Shown here: positions 47,808 through 58,900 of the stretch, piece by piece | How positions within the stretch are numbered: the stretch's first letter is position 1 | Layout: the number at the start of each line of letters is the position of its first letter | From: Aphrocallistes beatrix | Lineage: Eukaryota > Porifera > Hexactinellida > Sceptrulophora > Aphrocallistidae | Length of the DNA stretch: 64,000 nucleotides | Reading direction: 5' to 3' | Assembly (NCBI GenBank): GCA_963281255.1 | Contig: OY725495.1 | Span: forward strand, 124,001 to 188,000 | Translations under genes and position numbers: made by a program | The notes under the pieces: model-generated | What the model saw: the letters and a program-made list of their open reading frames with translations, nothing else | What the model was told of the DNA's origin: nothing | Databases searched by the model: none

Positions 47808-48947
47808 TCAAAGCTTAGATTTCGACGTGAACCTTCCAATCTTGAAGTGGGACATATCAAAAGGGATATGTTCCCCCAACACCAGCCCGGATAGAATGGA
47901 CCCAACCACAGGTGCCAGTTTGAATCCATGTCCTGAAAACCCAGCTCCAATAATGATATTGGGATATTGAGGATGTCGATCAAGGAAGGGATGAGTGTCT
48001 GGTGTAATGGTGCACATACATGTCTCAATAATGCTCGGTTTGGAAGAGATGCCTCGAGTCATAGATTGAATAAATTCCGCAGTCAATTTTAACCACAAAT
48101 AATCTGGATTCTTATCACGGTGATCTGGATCCACAGGAGTTCCGCTGTGGGCAGCAATCTTCAAAAGACCGGGATACTCACAATCAGGCATTCCATAGAA
48201 ATTTTCTTCTTCTCCACGAAAATAGAAAATCGGAACCTTTTCGGAAGTAAGATCTGTTTTTTCCCAAAAGGAGACACCGACCCGCTCAGGTGAGAGAGGT
48301 AACTTCAAGTTAGTGCCAACAAGAACCTTGTTAGTCCAAGCTCCAGTGCAGAGAATCAGTGAGTTGCAGTAAAAGCTACCGTTCTCACTCTCCACTTCAA
48401 TCATCTTGCCAGGTGTAATCTTGAACACTTTGTGCCTATCCAGAATAGTGCCTCCGTAGGATAGGAATAGCTTCTGCATGGCTAGGAGACACCTCCTAGC
48501 GTACAGAAACCCAGCTTCAGAATCATGCACCGCAATGAAGCCGTCAGGTAACTTCAAGAATGGAAATCGATTCGCAACAGCTTCTCCACTCAACACTTCA
48601 TGCGGGAGGTTAAACTTACGAAGTGAAGCAATGGTATCAATAATCTCGCCATCGTCATGTCTCCCAAATGCTAGACCACCACACTTCACAAATAACTTCA
48701 CTTGAGCTTCTCTCTCAATATCTGCCCACATTGGATATGCAGATTTCATCATTTCCACATAGAAAGCTTCAGGATAGTTGTATCTAATTGTCCTGCTACC
48801 GCCGTGAGAACTCCCACGAGTGTGTCCTAGTTCGAACTGCTCCAGTAAGAGAGTCTTCACACCTTTACGAGCTAGCCACATTGCAGTGGCTGATCCTTCG
48901 ACTCCAGCTCCTACCACTATTGCATCGTATGGAGTTGATTGGGACAT
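47808..48947 (-). CDS. peroxisomal sarcosine/pipecolate oxidase-like flavoenzyme, copy 3
   Basis: The 379-residue protein starts MSQSTPYDAIVVGAG, with an N terminus different from copies 1 and 2. The rest is very close to copy 2. Flavin motifs are intact, and the covalent-FAD Cys is in ETCMCTITPD. PTS1 SKL ends the protein. Its upstream DNA does not match that of copies 1 and 2, so the duplication boundary lies near this start codon. Confidence 0.86.
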   Translation of the reverse strand: MSQSTPYDAIVVGAGVEGSATAMWLARKGVKTLLLEQFELGHTRGSSHGGSRTIRYNYPEAFYVEMMKSAYPMWADIEREAQVKLFVKCGGLAFGRHDDGEIIDTIASLRKFNLPHEVLSGEAVANRFPFLKLPDGFIAVHDSEAGFLYARRCLLAMQKLFLSYGGTILDRHKVFKITPGKMIEVESENGSFYCNSLILCTGAWTNKVLVGTNLKLPLSPERVGVSFWEKTDLTSEKVPIFYFRGEEENFYGMPDCEYPGLLKIAAHSGTPVDPDHRDKNPDYLWLKLTAEFIQSMTRGISSKPSIIETCMCTITPDTHPFLDRHPQYPNIIIGAGFSGHGFKLAPVVGSILSGLVLGEHIPFDMSHFKIGRFTSKSKL

Positions 48948-49377
48948 ATTCTGTGACCGATTTTATAATTATTATAAATCTCTGATGAAAAGTGATAATC
49001 CAATAATTTAAGAATCATATAGGCATGTAATTAGATTGGATTCAGGTTCTGGCTTAAGCATAGGCGCCGAATCCGGGGGGGGGGGCTGGTGGGGGCTCGA
49101 GCCCCCCCCCTGGATTCGAAGTTAGTCCATAGACGCAATACAAATTTTAGGGCTGAGCCCCTCTAGAAATCCAAAATAGACCACCATAGATTTTGAAAAG
49201 TTCGGAGCCCCTGGGCTTAAGTACTTAAAAGTTTCGGGACAAGTAGTATAAATTATGTAAACACATTGTAAAAAATAGTATGAAAACAATATTGTCAAGA
49301 AAGTACCACAGTACCAAAAATAAAATTCAAATATAAAGTTGAGCAAAAATTCAGAAATTTTAGTGATAAAATAGCCA
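48948..49377. repeat. spacer with a G/C-run repeat between oxidase copies 3 and 4
   Basis: At about 49062-49110 there is GGCGCCGAATCC, then a run of G, then GGTGGGGGCTCGAG and a run of C: an imperfect palindrome of the type seen near 0.2 and 20.5 kb. CTTAAG occurs on both sides, at 49054-49059 and 49214-49219, perhaps by chance. A 117-codon minus-strand frame running from here into oxidase copy 4 is not a gene. Confidence 0.45.
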
Positions 49378-50517
49378 TCAAAGTTTGGATTTATGCTTAA
49401 ACCTTCCAATTCTGAAATGAGACATGTCGAAAGGGATAGGCTCTCCTGTCGCCATTCTAGACAAAATGTATCCAATTACAGGTGCAAGTTTGAAACCGTG
49501 TCCAGAAAATCCAGCTCCAATAATGATATTGGGGTGTTGAGGGTGATGATCTAGGATGGAATGGTGGTCAGGAGTAAGTGTGTGCATGCAAGTCTCTAGG
49601 ATGCTCGGTTTAGTGGCTATGCCATGCAACGTGGAGCCAATAAAGGCAGCTGTCTCAGTTAGGTGAGCATAGTCATTGCTAAGATCGCGATGATCTGGGT
49701 CTGCAGGGGTTGCGTTGTAAGTACCAATTTTGAAAAGACCTGGATACTCGCAATCTGGCATGCCATAAAACTGTTCACCCTCCCCATAATGGTAGAAAAC
49801 AGGTATCTTATCAGAAAGTGAGCTTGTTTTTCCCCAAAATGCCACACGGATGAGCTCAGGTGAGAGAGGTAACTTCAAGTTGGTACAAGCAAGGACCTTA
49901 TTAGTCCAAACTCCAGCACAAAGAATCAATGAGTTACAGTAAAAGCTACTGTTCTCACTTTCCACTTCAATCCTCTTTCCAGGTTTAATTCCCAGCACTT
50001 TGTGCCTATCCAGAATAGTGCCTCCGTAGGATAGGAATAGCTTCTGCATGGCTAGGACACACCTCCTAGCGTACAGAAACCCAGCTTCGGGCTCATACAC
50101 CGCAATAGAGTCGTCAGGTAGCTTCAAGAATGGAAACCTTTTTGCAATGGCTTTCCCATCTAACACTTCGTGCGGAATCCCGGCACGTTTTAGAGGAGGA
50201 ATCGTATTCAGCAAATGTGAATTATCATGCTTTCCAAACGCTATACCACCACACTTCCTGACTAAATTTACTCCAGTTTCTTTCTCAATATCCGCCCACA
50301 TTGTGTAGGCAGTTTTCACCATTTCAATGTCGACATCTTTTGCCAAGTTGTACCTAATTACCCTGTTACCACCATGAGAACTCCCACGAGTATGTCCTAG
50401 TTCAAACTGCTCTAGCATGAGGGTTTTCACACCTTTACGAGCTAGCCACATTGCAGTAGAAGATCCCTCTATCCCCGCCCCTACCACTATTGCATCGTAT
50501 GTAATGGAATGTGCCAT
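49378..50517 (-). CDS. peroxisomal sarcosine/pipecolate oxidase-like flavoenzyme, copy 4
   Basis: This 379-residue protein is the most divergent of the four. It starts at MAHSITYDAIVVGAG, then GIEGSSTAMWLARKG, with SSHGGNR at the flavin-contact site. The covalent-Cys motif is ETCMHTLTPD. The C terminus is SKL (PTS1). A central block (YARRCVLAMQKLFLSYGG with TILDRHKV) is almost identical to copies 1 and 3, although the surroundings differ, again consistent with conversion. The four oxidases are tandem and all point the same way. Confidence 0.86.
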   Translation of the reverse strand: MAHSITYDAIVVGAGIEGSSTAMWLARKGVKTLMLEQFELGHTRGSSHGGNRVIRYNLAKDVDIEMVKTAYTMWADIEKETGVNLVRKCGGIAFGKHDNSHLLNTIPPLKRAGIPHEVLDGKAIAKRFPFLKLPDDSIAVYEPEAGFLYARRCVLAMQKLFLSYGGTILDRHKVLGIKPGKRIEVESENSSFYCNSLILCAGVWTNKVLACTNLKLPLSPELIRVAFWGKTSSLSDKIPVFYHYGEGEQFYGMPDCEYPGLFKIGTYNATPADPDHRDLSNDYAHLTETAAFIGSTLHGIATKPSILETCMHTLTPDHHSILDHHPQHPNIIIGAGFSGHGFKLAPVIGYILSRMATGEPIPFDMSHFRIGRFKHKSKL

Positions 50518-50751
50518 TGAACAGAAATATAATATATTATTACTAATAAAGAATTACAAATTGCACAAAACTTGTTCAGAATTTAGCATTTAAACATTTA
50601 AATCCTTGTATGCTAGGGGTTTAATCAGTTAAGTCATAAATTTGAGATTTAGATTAAATACTTTCACATGTTTTGAAGGCAATCAAAATTTGCTTGAACA
50701 CAAATAAAAACACAGTTACAAAAGCTATATCATAAAATGTACAGTACCAGC

Positions 50752-52269
50752 TTACATCGCACTAATCTTTTGCTTCATCTTCTCTTCCTCATCCGTATCG
50801 TTAGCGCATACAGGACTATACCTTATGATCGGCTCACTCTCTTGGTCCTTGCGGGCATCTTTGTAACAACGGAATGGAGTAGGACAAAATTTGGTGAGGC
50901 CACGCTTCTCATCTGGAAGTGCTAAATCTTTAACTGATAACGACTCGACTATCCCCGCTCCCACACAGTCACCAAACACATTTATAGTCGTCCTGAATCT
51001 GTCTAGGAACCAATCAATAGAGAAGACGAGTGCAATGCTTTCATAGGGGAGGCCTAAGAGATTAAGGATTATCAGTATCGTGATCAATCCAGCTGAAGGG
51101 ATCGCTGCGGCTCCAACAGAGGCTATCGTAGCGGTTATTACAACAAGGAATATGTCCATGGACGTAAGAGGCACTCTATAGAGCTGAGCAATGAAAATAG
51201 CGGTGACTGCTTCGTATAGAGCAGTACCATCCATGTTAATGGTGGTACCGATTGGAATGAGGAATTGTGTGACGCGTTTATCAATGCCAACTTTATCCTC
51301 CAAACACTTTATCGTCACTGGCATAGCCCCCGAACTAGAGGAGGTACCGAATGCAAGAAGAAGAGAAGGTAGCATTTTGTACACAAGCTTGATGGGATTT
51401 CTCAATCCAATAATCAGGTATAACAAAGGTAGAGTGATGCAACCGTGAATGAACAGGCCAAGCAATACAGTCAGCATTAACCATCCAATCTGACTGAACA
51501 GTTCTGAAATATCAGAAGTAGCCGCTACATTTTTTGCTATCAAAAACAATATACCAACTGGGGAGTACCAAAGAACGTAAATGACCAGTTTCATAACGAG
51601 TGCGTTCGTGGTTATAACTAGCTTGATGAGAGGAGATGCTTCCTCTCGCATTGTCAAAAGTGCTATTCCAAGTGCCAGGGCTATACAAACGATCCCGGAC
51701 ATATTAGCACCTTCTGCACTGGTCAAGACTCGCTTTAGTTCTGTGGAATTTGTAGTGTTTGCAGGATATACGTATACTGTTTTTGTGTGTGAAAAACAGG
51801 CTGCAACTATGTTATCTGGAAAAAAGTTACGAAGCATATCTAAAGCCGCATCGATAGTAGAACGAGTCTCTGCTTCGAGGGCAGAAAAAGATAGAGTAGG
51901 AGGATCGACTTTGCTGCCAGGCTTTATCACTGTCACGAGGACAATTCCTAGGATGATGGCTAGTAGCGTGGTCGAGAAGTAGTAGGCGAGACCACGTATT
52001 GCGATTTTACTCGAGGACTTAAGATCAAGAGAAACGACACCACTGATGATGGAGGACAGAATCAGAGGGACAATGAGAAGTTTTAGCAACCGAAGTAAAA
52101 TCTCTCCGGGGAATGCAATTATAACGAGCGCCTGACCATTCAAATGGAATTGTTTTAGAATTATCCCCAAAATAAGGCCGCATACAACAGCAATTAGTGT
52201 GCATATCACGAGCAAGTTTGATTTCAAGATCTTCAAGATAGAAAGCAGAATCTTCCGTCCATTGGCCAT
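50752..52269 (-). CDS. glutamate/aspartate-type SLC1 transporter (EAAT-like)
   Basis: The 505-residue membrane protein has the SLC1 fold with about eight transmembrane segments and two hairpins. Diagnostic motifs are LLKLLIVPLILSSIISG, FGTSSSSGAMPVTIK in hairpin 1, NMDGTALYEAVTAIFIAQ in TM7, and DWFLDRFRTTINVFGD in TM8. The Arg in LDRFRT occupies the position that binds the side-chain carboxylate of glutamate or aspartate, while neutral-amino-acid ASCT proteins have Cys or similar there. Na+-coupled uptake of acidic amino acids at the cell surface is therefore likely. N-glycosylation sites lie in the large extracellular loop (NTTNST). No introns are needed. The C-terminal tail is charged. Confidence 0.9.
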   Translation of the reverse strand: MANGRKILLSILKILKSNLLVICTLIAVVCGLILGIILKQFHLNGQALVIIAFPGEILLRLLKLLIVPLILSSIISGVVSLDLKSSSKIAIRGLAYYFSTTLLAIILGIVLVTVIKPGSKVDPPTLSFSALEAETRSTIDAALDMLRNFFPDNIVAACFSHTKTVYVYPANTTNSTELKRVLTSAEGANMSGIVCIALALGIALLTMREEASPLIKLVITTNALVMKLVIYVLWYSPVGILFLIAKNVAATSDISELFSQIGWLMLTVLLGLFIHGCITLPLLYLIIGLRNPIKLVYKMLPSLLLAFGTSSSSGAMPVTIKCLEDKVGIDKRVTQFLIPIGTTINMDGTALYEAVTAIFIAQLYRVPLTSMDIFLVVITATIASVGAAAIPSAGLITILIILNLLGLPYESIALVFSIDWFLDRFRTTINVFGDCVGAGIVESLSVKDLALPDEKRGLTKFCPTPFRCYKDARKDQESEPIIRYSPVCANDTDEEEKMKQKISAM

Positions 52270-52932
52270 TGCTAGGTTGTGATAGTGGAAGCAAAATAAC
52301 TAATTATACAAGTGGATCTTTCTCAACTTAGTATACATACACATACAGTAGATATAATGATAATGCAGGGAGTTATAAGGAATTTTGGCCAAACTAATAC
52401 GATATCCAATATCTACTGTACTTGCCTAACAATGGCCCAAGTTCATCTACACGTGTTGGAAACTTGGAGTGGAGGTTGAAACCATACACCACGTGTATTC
52501 ATAGTATTGTCACGCAAATCACTCAATGTGGATGTCATCGACTATAGCATTACAATAATTTGTATGGTAGTAGTAAGACTTTAGCGTGAACATGCTCTTT
52601 CTCAAATCAGAATTCCATAAACTTAGTACTATAATAATTACCAAGTGGTATTTATCCCACAAGTATCAGAAAGATATATTTCTAAACACAAACACATACA
52701 CTATTAAATGAACATGATGAATAATAAAGTAGTAATTGAGGGATACAAAATAAAACGGAATATACATCCAAATATGTTGTCGTTATTAAGAACTAAGTTT
52801 AGCCCATGAATTGCATAACTAGGTGTACCATATTGTAATATATATATACTCATGTGCTGAATTTCTAGAACTGATTGGTACAGAAAGGAAAGATACGAAT
52901 AAGTGCAAATGAATAAAGTTGATAATATTCTG
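52270..52932. other. intergenic region
   Basis: About 660 bp between the SLC1 start and the VPS13 stop. A minus-strand frame at 52704-53000 overlaps the VPS13 C terminus and looks spurious. No repeat was recognised. Confidence 0.35.
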
Positions 52933-55900
52933 TCACCAATAGACCTCAAAATTTGAAATCGGTATAACCTGCCCCTCCTCATCTCGGAGAATTTTAGCAT
53001 AATTAAATATTTGTTTCAACTTGATGGCCACTTCTTGAGAGTGGCAAGGGATAGGATAGGTTTTAGAAGTGATGTCATCATAAAGAACCTCAAGCTCGAG
53101 GTTGTACGCGAAGTGAACTCTATCTGAGGCTAACTCGAGGCGTTTGGAGTTTATTCTAACATCTTTCAATCGAGAGAGTTTGACCACAAGTTTAACATCA
53201 TTCGTTTGTAACTCTTTCTGTTTTGAAGTCATATCTATGAAGTAAAGAGCTCCAGTCGTGATCACCACTTGAATATACTCATCAGAAGTATGTCGTACAT
53301 CTTCCAACGAATTGAAAGTGCCTTGACCGCTGTCCCAGTCGACGAATTGGTTAAAGAAGTACAGTCCTTTCGCACTTCTCTCAGAATATAACGGCAAAGC
53401 CCCCCCCGGACCGACACAGCACCTCGGAAGGCGCCGTATGTCACGACTGCCACTCGAAGATAACGTTTGAGCTCTTAGCGCTGCTGAAGTGCCGCTTACG
53501 AGATCTAGGGCACCAGCCAGCGGTTTAGCGAAGGTCCCAGCCACGCCCTTCCCAATACCTGTTACAAACCCAAATACCCCCTCTTGTGCACCTTGATAGG
53601 AGGAGGTAGCAATTGAGGTGACTCCTCCAAGCAATCCGGAAGTGAAACTTGAAAGTCCTTAATAAGGGTAAATTAATATAAATCGTGTTTGTATTGAGTA
53701 TTAGGGTTAAGTATTACAACTTACCTGCTCCCAAATGTAGGATAGAACTAGTGGCAGCAACAGGTACCATTTCTTCTCTTTCTTTCTGGAACTGCTTATC
53801 AAAAGTCATGTAAGAGGCCAAATTCCCAGCACTTCCCGTGATCTTACTCGCGGAATCTGACAGCCCGTGTGTAACATCCTTCAACAGTCCAGTGAACCCA
53901 TGACGTAATGTTATCAACCCTGTGATTCCTTTAGTGACATCATTAAATAGGCCAAGTGGGTTTCCAAGGAAGTCGATTGACCCCAACACTTTGTATGCTT
54001 GTGAAAATAGATTGCTTTTATAATGGTTTCGAATAGATGCAAAGTGTTCCTCCAAACTATAAAAAGAATGTTTTCTTTGGTACTCAGATAGAACAATTAG
54101 GGCTTGAAATTTAACAAATTTCAAACCAAGCTGTGATTTTATTGCTTGTAGGTGAGGAGGTAAATTAGACACAGTCAACATACTAGTTTTCAACTTGGTT
54201 GAATTTATGAAAATGTCCCGGAAGAAAAAGTACTTTATCTCAGAGAAGTTTTCAATAGAGCGAGATGAAGAAATGTCAAGTGAGGATTGTTGAACATTGG
54301 TTTTCTGTCCAATACCAAAAAATTCTAGTAACTTCAACAAAATTCTCTCATCAATAGTCAGTACATAATTTGGCAGCTCAATGTGAAGAAATTTAAATAA
54401 ATGGAATCCAGGAGTGCTGTCGAATTGTCTTTCAAGCGCAAAACTGAATGCATATTTGCGGTTTTCCTCAACGTCTTCGACATAGAATATGGGAGAAGAG
54501 TGATTATCGCATAACTGATTGTCAACCTGAACATTAAATAATCTAAATTCAATCAATTCTGATTTGTGTGTCCGTTTGTATATGCCTGAAATGTTATCAA
54601 ATGAAGCGAAAATAATCTCTTCACGATTCCCTACAAGAGAAAGACCGATTCCTTTCGATAAATTACAGGATGAAATGAACTCAAAAGGATTAGTGTCGGC
54701 ATCATCTTCTTGAAGCAGTTTAGTAACTGACATGTGTTTAGAAGTAGGTAAAAGGTTGGAAGGAGGCCAGTTTAGAGGAGTGATATTGAGGTGGTGGTAA
54801 TTAGGATTCATATCTGTAATCCTGATAATGTTCGAAGGACCTTTTGTTGAAATCTGAACGGATAACACGCCAGATCCTGGTTTAGCCTTTAGAATACGGA
54901 TGTGATGGTTGGGGGGAAGTGGTAATTTAATGTTGAGATTATGAGAGAATTTTGGATTCGAAACTAGTACTGCATCGCAAGAATCAATACTAACTGGAAG
55001 TATCTTAGCACAAACGCACTGATACGGTATGCTAGCAAGGGTCAACAGTCCATCAGTGAACTCCCATAACTGGGTGGGGTCTCTCTTATCTTCTTTTTCT
55101 CTTAACATTAGCTGTGTGCAAGTACCTGAGAAAGCCCCTGATTTTCTTGGATCTTCTACATCAAGCACCAAGTTAAGGCCTTGTTTCTGGGAGCTGACAT
55201 GCTCAATCTTACCAGCGCCAGTCTTTCGCCACAGCTGAGATGGATGGAAAGATTTCCGAGCGAAAAAAACTTTCTTGGTTTGATTATTGACATTAAGAAC
55301 AAGTTCACGGCCTGGAATTCTGGATTCATTAGTAAAGGTGTCATAAAGTGCGATGTAAAAGAAATTTTCATAATAGAGTTTTGGCTGTTCTTTGTAATTG
55401 GAAGGATCATATATAACACTCTCGTCAATGTCGTCAACGAAAAGTTTCAACTTTTGCTCAGAATGAATTTCATCCCAAGCGTAATGTCTGATGTTACCTG
55501 GCTTTATGACGTGTTTGTTTGATAGAGAGATTGAAGCCTGTACGTACTGGATATGCACTTGCGAGTAGTTCTCTATAATGAAGGGTGGTGGGAGATTTCG
55601 TGTGTCTGAGAAACGAATGATGAATGCATATCCTTTCTGGCGGATATTCACGCGTACGAAATGCGAGTTCCCTTCCTTCGATCTCATGCTCAGAACAAAG
55701 TTATCCTCTTCAATCACTTTAAAAGGACATGTCCAGTATACCCCGGGTATATCTTCGTATTTAAGTCGGAGGAAATGGTCCCGATCTAATCTCGGCCAGT
55801 GAAACGGAATGACAGAATTCGGACTAATGACTTGCTTGAATCCGTCAGAAAATTTCTCTGTCAATTCCGTATCATTCTCATATTGACAATCCTGGATATA

Positions 55901-58900
55901 CTGAATGGGAAGTGAGGTCAAATTTTCCAGTTGAAATCTGTTTTCAAATATAACCATTGTAGAGTCCTTGTACTTACCAGAACCTTTGACAATATCAACA
56001 GACAGCTGGTACTCTACAGGCACTGTATCATATGAGATCTGCATGTAGAGTAATACGACCCCACCTCTGCTAAGTAACCCGAATCTCTCACTCCAGGTTG
56101 GAAACCCTTTAGGTAACAGCTGACTGCGACCTAATCGCACCTGGCAGTGAGGATCGGACGAGTCTGATTGGGGAAACGAGAAAGGAAGTGGGACTAGAGA
56201 ACGTGCTGTTTCGTGCTCTTCAAACTGCCCGGCTGATTCAAATTCGATGTTATCTTCTCGGAACAATAGCGGCAGATTGGACCTATTAATCAGCCAATAG
56301 TCAGTCATGATGGCAACCCTCCTCGCAGGGCATTTTTCAACTGAGACGATTATCTTCAGCTGAAGGGGTCTGTTGTTTTCGTCTGAAATCATTTCGTTCT
56401 GAACAGTAGGAGTTACGCTGTAAGATGGAGAGATATCGATCCTATGACTTTTACGAAAGTTGTCCAAGTACAAGAGGAATGAGAATCCTCTCGAAGGCGT
56501 GAAACTAATGATTGGGATGCTGGCTCCAGGTTTGATTGCTTTAGTTTGATTCAAGTCAACTATTTCAATTCCGATCTCTTGAGGTAATAGGTTCTCAATC
56601 ACAAATGGATGAGTAAGGGTGATGTTTTTTAGTACGCAAGGACGGACTGTATTGCCCATGACTTCTTTCTGAGTATCTTTAACAGAATAAGTATAAATAA
56701 AACTTTGTTTGGGTATTTTTGATTCCTTTTCTCCGAAGGGTACACAGACTCTCCACAGATCAGATCGTTCAATTTTGTCCATGCTAAGTGGATGGGACGG
56801 GTATTGTGCACCCCATCCCCGAGGACGAACGAATACATCAGAATGTTGGCGGTTCAAAGGAATGGAGGCATAACAATCCGGTTTCAAGGAAAATTCATGA
56901 CTAGATTGGTTTGGTAGGTCGCCCGATAGCTTTATCTCCATCTCAAATTGCAATTCATTCTTGATTGCGATCGGTGTACGAACGTTTATCACCTTCTGTG
57001 CTCCATCAAGTTTGATTGAGAATATCAACTTGACAGATGGATAAGAAGTAATTTCAGGTTTTAAGCTACGAAACACAATCCCAACTTGGTCAACAGATAT
57101 TGGAGTTTTTGTCTCTCTCCAACCTTCAACTTGAACCAATAGCATATGTACTGTCCTTTGTTGCAAATGTTGATGACGGATTTTACTCTTTTTCTCAAAC
57201 TCAAAGCTAACACTATTACCTACAGGTACGCAAATCCAATCCCTCAATTCTGAGTCTACATAAAGCTCAGATGAATTATTGAAGTTGTGATGGTTAACTT
57301 TGTATGGATTTTTGGTGAGAGTAACGAATTTCAGAGGTAGTCCGGTGTTATTCTCGAGTCTGAAAGGTATAAAAGGGTTCCTTTTTCGGAAATTAAACCC
57401 CGAGACGCTACGGACAGCAAGAGAACTAAGTTGGGTAGCTGACCCTTCAGTGCGAGCATTCCCCTTGGTGCTAGTCGGTATTCCAAGTGGCTGTGAGTCA
57501 TTTATCTGTGAGAGATCCTGCCCCCAACTATCTTGTGTGTTTCTCATAATATCTAAAAGAGAACTTGTTAGGTTTATCAAGACTCTATCATTGCTCATAA
57601 AGGTACATGTGTAGTGTGGATAGCCAATATTAGCTTCTCTTTTCACATTCCCAAGTCTGTTAAACCGAGTTTCTCGCTTCCATTCGAAGATCAACTTGAA
57701 AGGTTCTATAGAGGGCTCCCACGCAGAAACATTCCTATTGAAATAATTCATAGAAAGTTTCATCTTTGAGCTCCCCAAAAATGGAGTATGTAACGATTGT
57801 TTAATAAGTATTCTTTCGAGATTAATATCCCCTAATGGGAAGTCACAATTTCCACAGTCATCGATTAGAACGAGTTTAAACTCGTGTATATGTAGATTAA
57901 TCTCACCAAATGTACTTGGTTCTTTCTTCTTCGCTTCTTCTGTACTTTCAATTTTATTCTTTAAATTATCTTCAACTATTATATACTCAAATTCAGTTTG
58001 CAACGAGTCATTGGGGTTAATGGAAGTTGAAATGGATTTATTTTCAGAGTTTTCGAAACTATTCGAAGAGATGTTATGGACTTCAAGAATATTCGAAATT
58101 GAATTGAAGATGGCAGCGAAAAGCTTGATATCATTATAAGACAATCTGGTAGAAACATTTTGTACTTCAATATTAAGCGGATACGAATGGTCCAAAGTGT
58201 GGTTTCTAGGAATCTCTATGGTGATGAGTAGAGGGTCAATGATAGACAACGCAGTTTCTTCTTCACTGGCATAACAGCAAGAAAACAATTCAACACCACT
58301 CAAGTTGTAAGTCAGTCCGTAAGTTGGGTTCTTGGTAAAGGTCATGACAGTCGTACCTTTACAAACCAATGCCTGAGTATCTGGCGCTGTTAGGTCTTCG
58401 ATGATAACAAAGTCTGTCTCCGTGACGCTCAGCTTGACTTGGAGGTCCCTACTTTTTTGTGGTTGAACTGAATTGAGAGTTTCACTTTTGTTGAGAGAAA
58501 TCGTTTTTTCATCAGGGAGCTCGAAGAGGCTTTCATGCTCCTCGCTCCAATCCGCTACAAAGCTCCAACACTGAATGGCTAGATCCATCATTAAAATCAT
58601 TCGAAGGTTATTCAACAGAATGGTATACTCCATGGATTGGGGGGATAGTTTGACATGGACTTCAACCTGCAAGCTAGAAGTTGAAGGGTCACTTTCGAAG
58701 TCATTTCGAGGGAAGAGAACTTTCCTATAAATACTAGGTTTCTGTGCCTCAACATAATCATCATATCGGACATCAACAATTGACATTTGACGGCTAATAA
58801 AATCGATAGTTTTTGCAGAATCAGAGAATATTTCAACTAATAAGGTCGTATTATGCATGTAGAAGCGAGATAGAAACTGGTCAATGTCGTCGTTATTAGT

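Larger units (their letters stand above)
45085..48947 (-). repeat. tandem array of 1.36-kb oxidase gene units (copies 1 to 3)
   Basis: The unit that includes copies 1 and 2 and their spacers (46243-46450 and 47600-47807) is nearly identical at an offset of 1357 bp. Identity is interrupted within the coding regions by diverged blocks, and copy 3 joins the array with a different 5' end. Confidence 0.85.
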
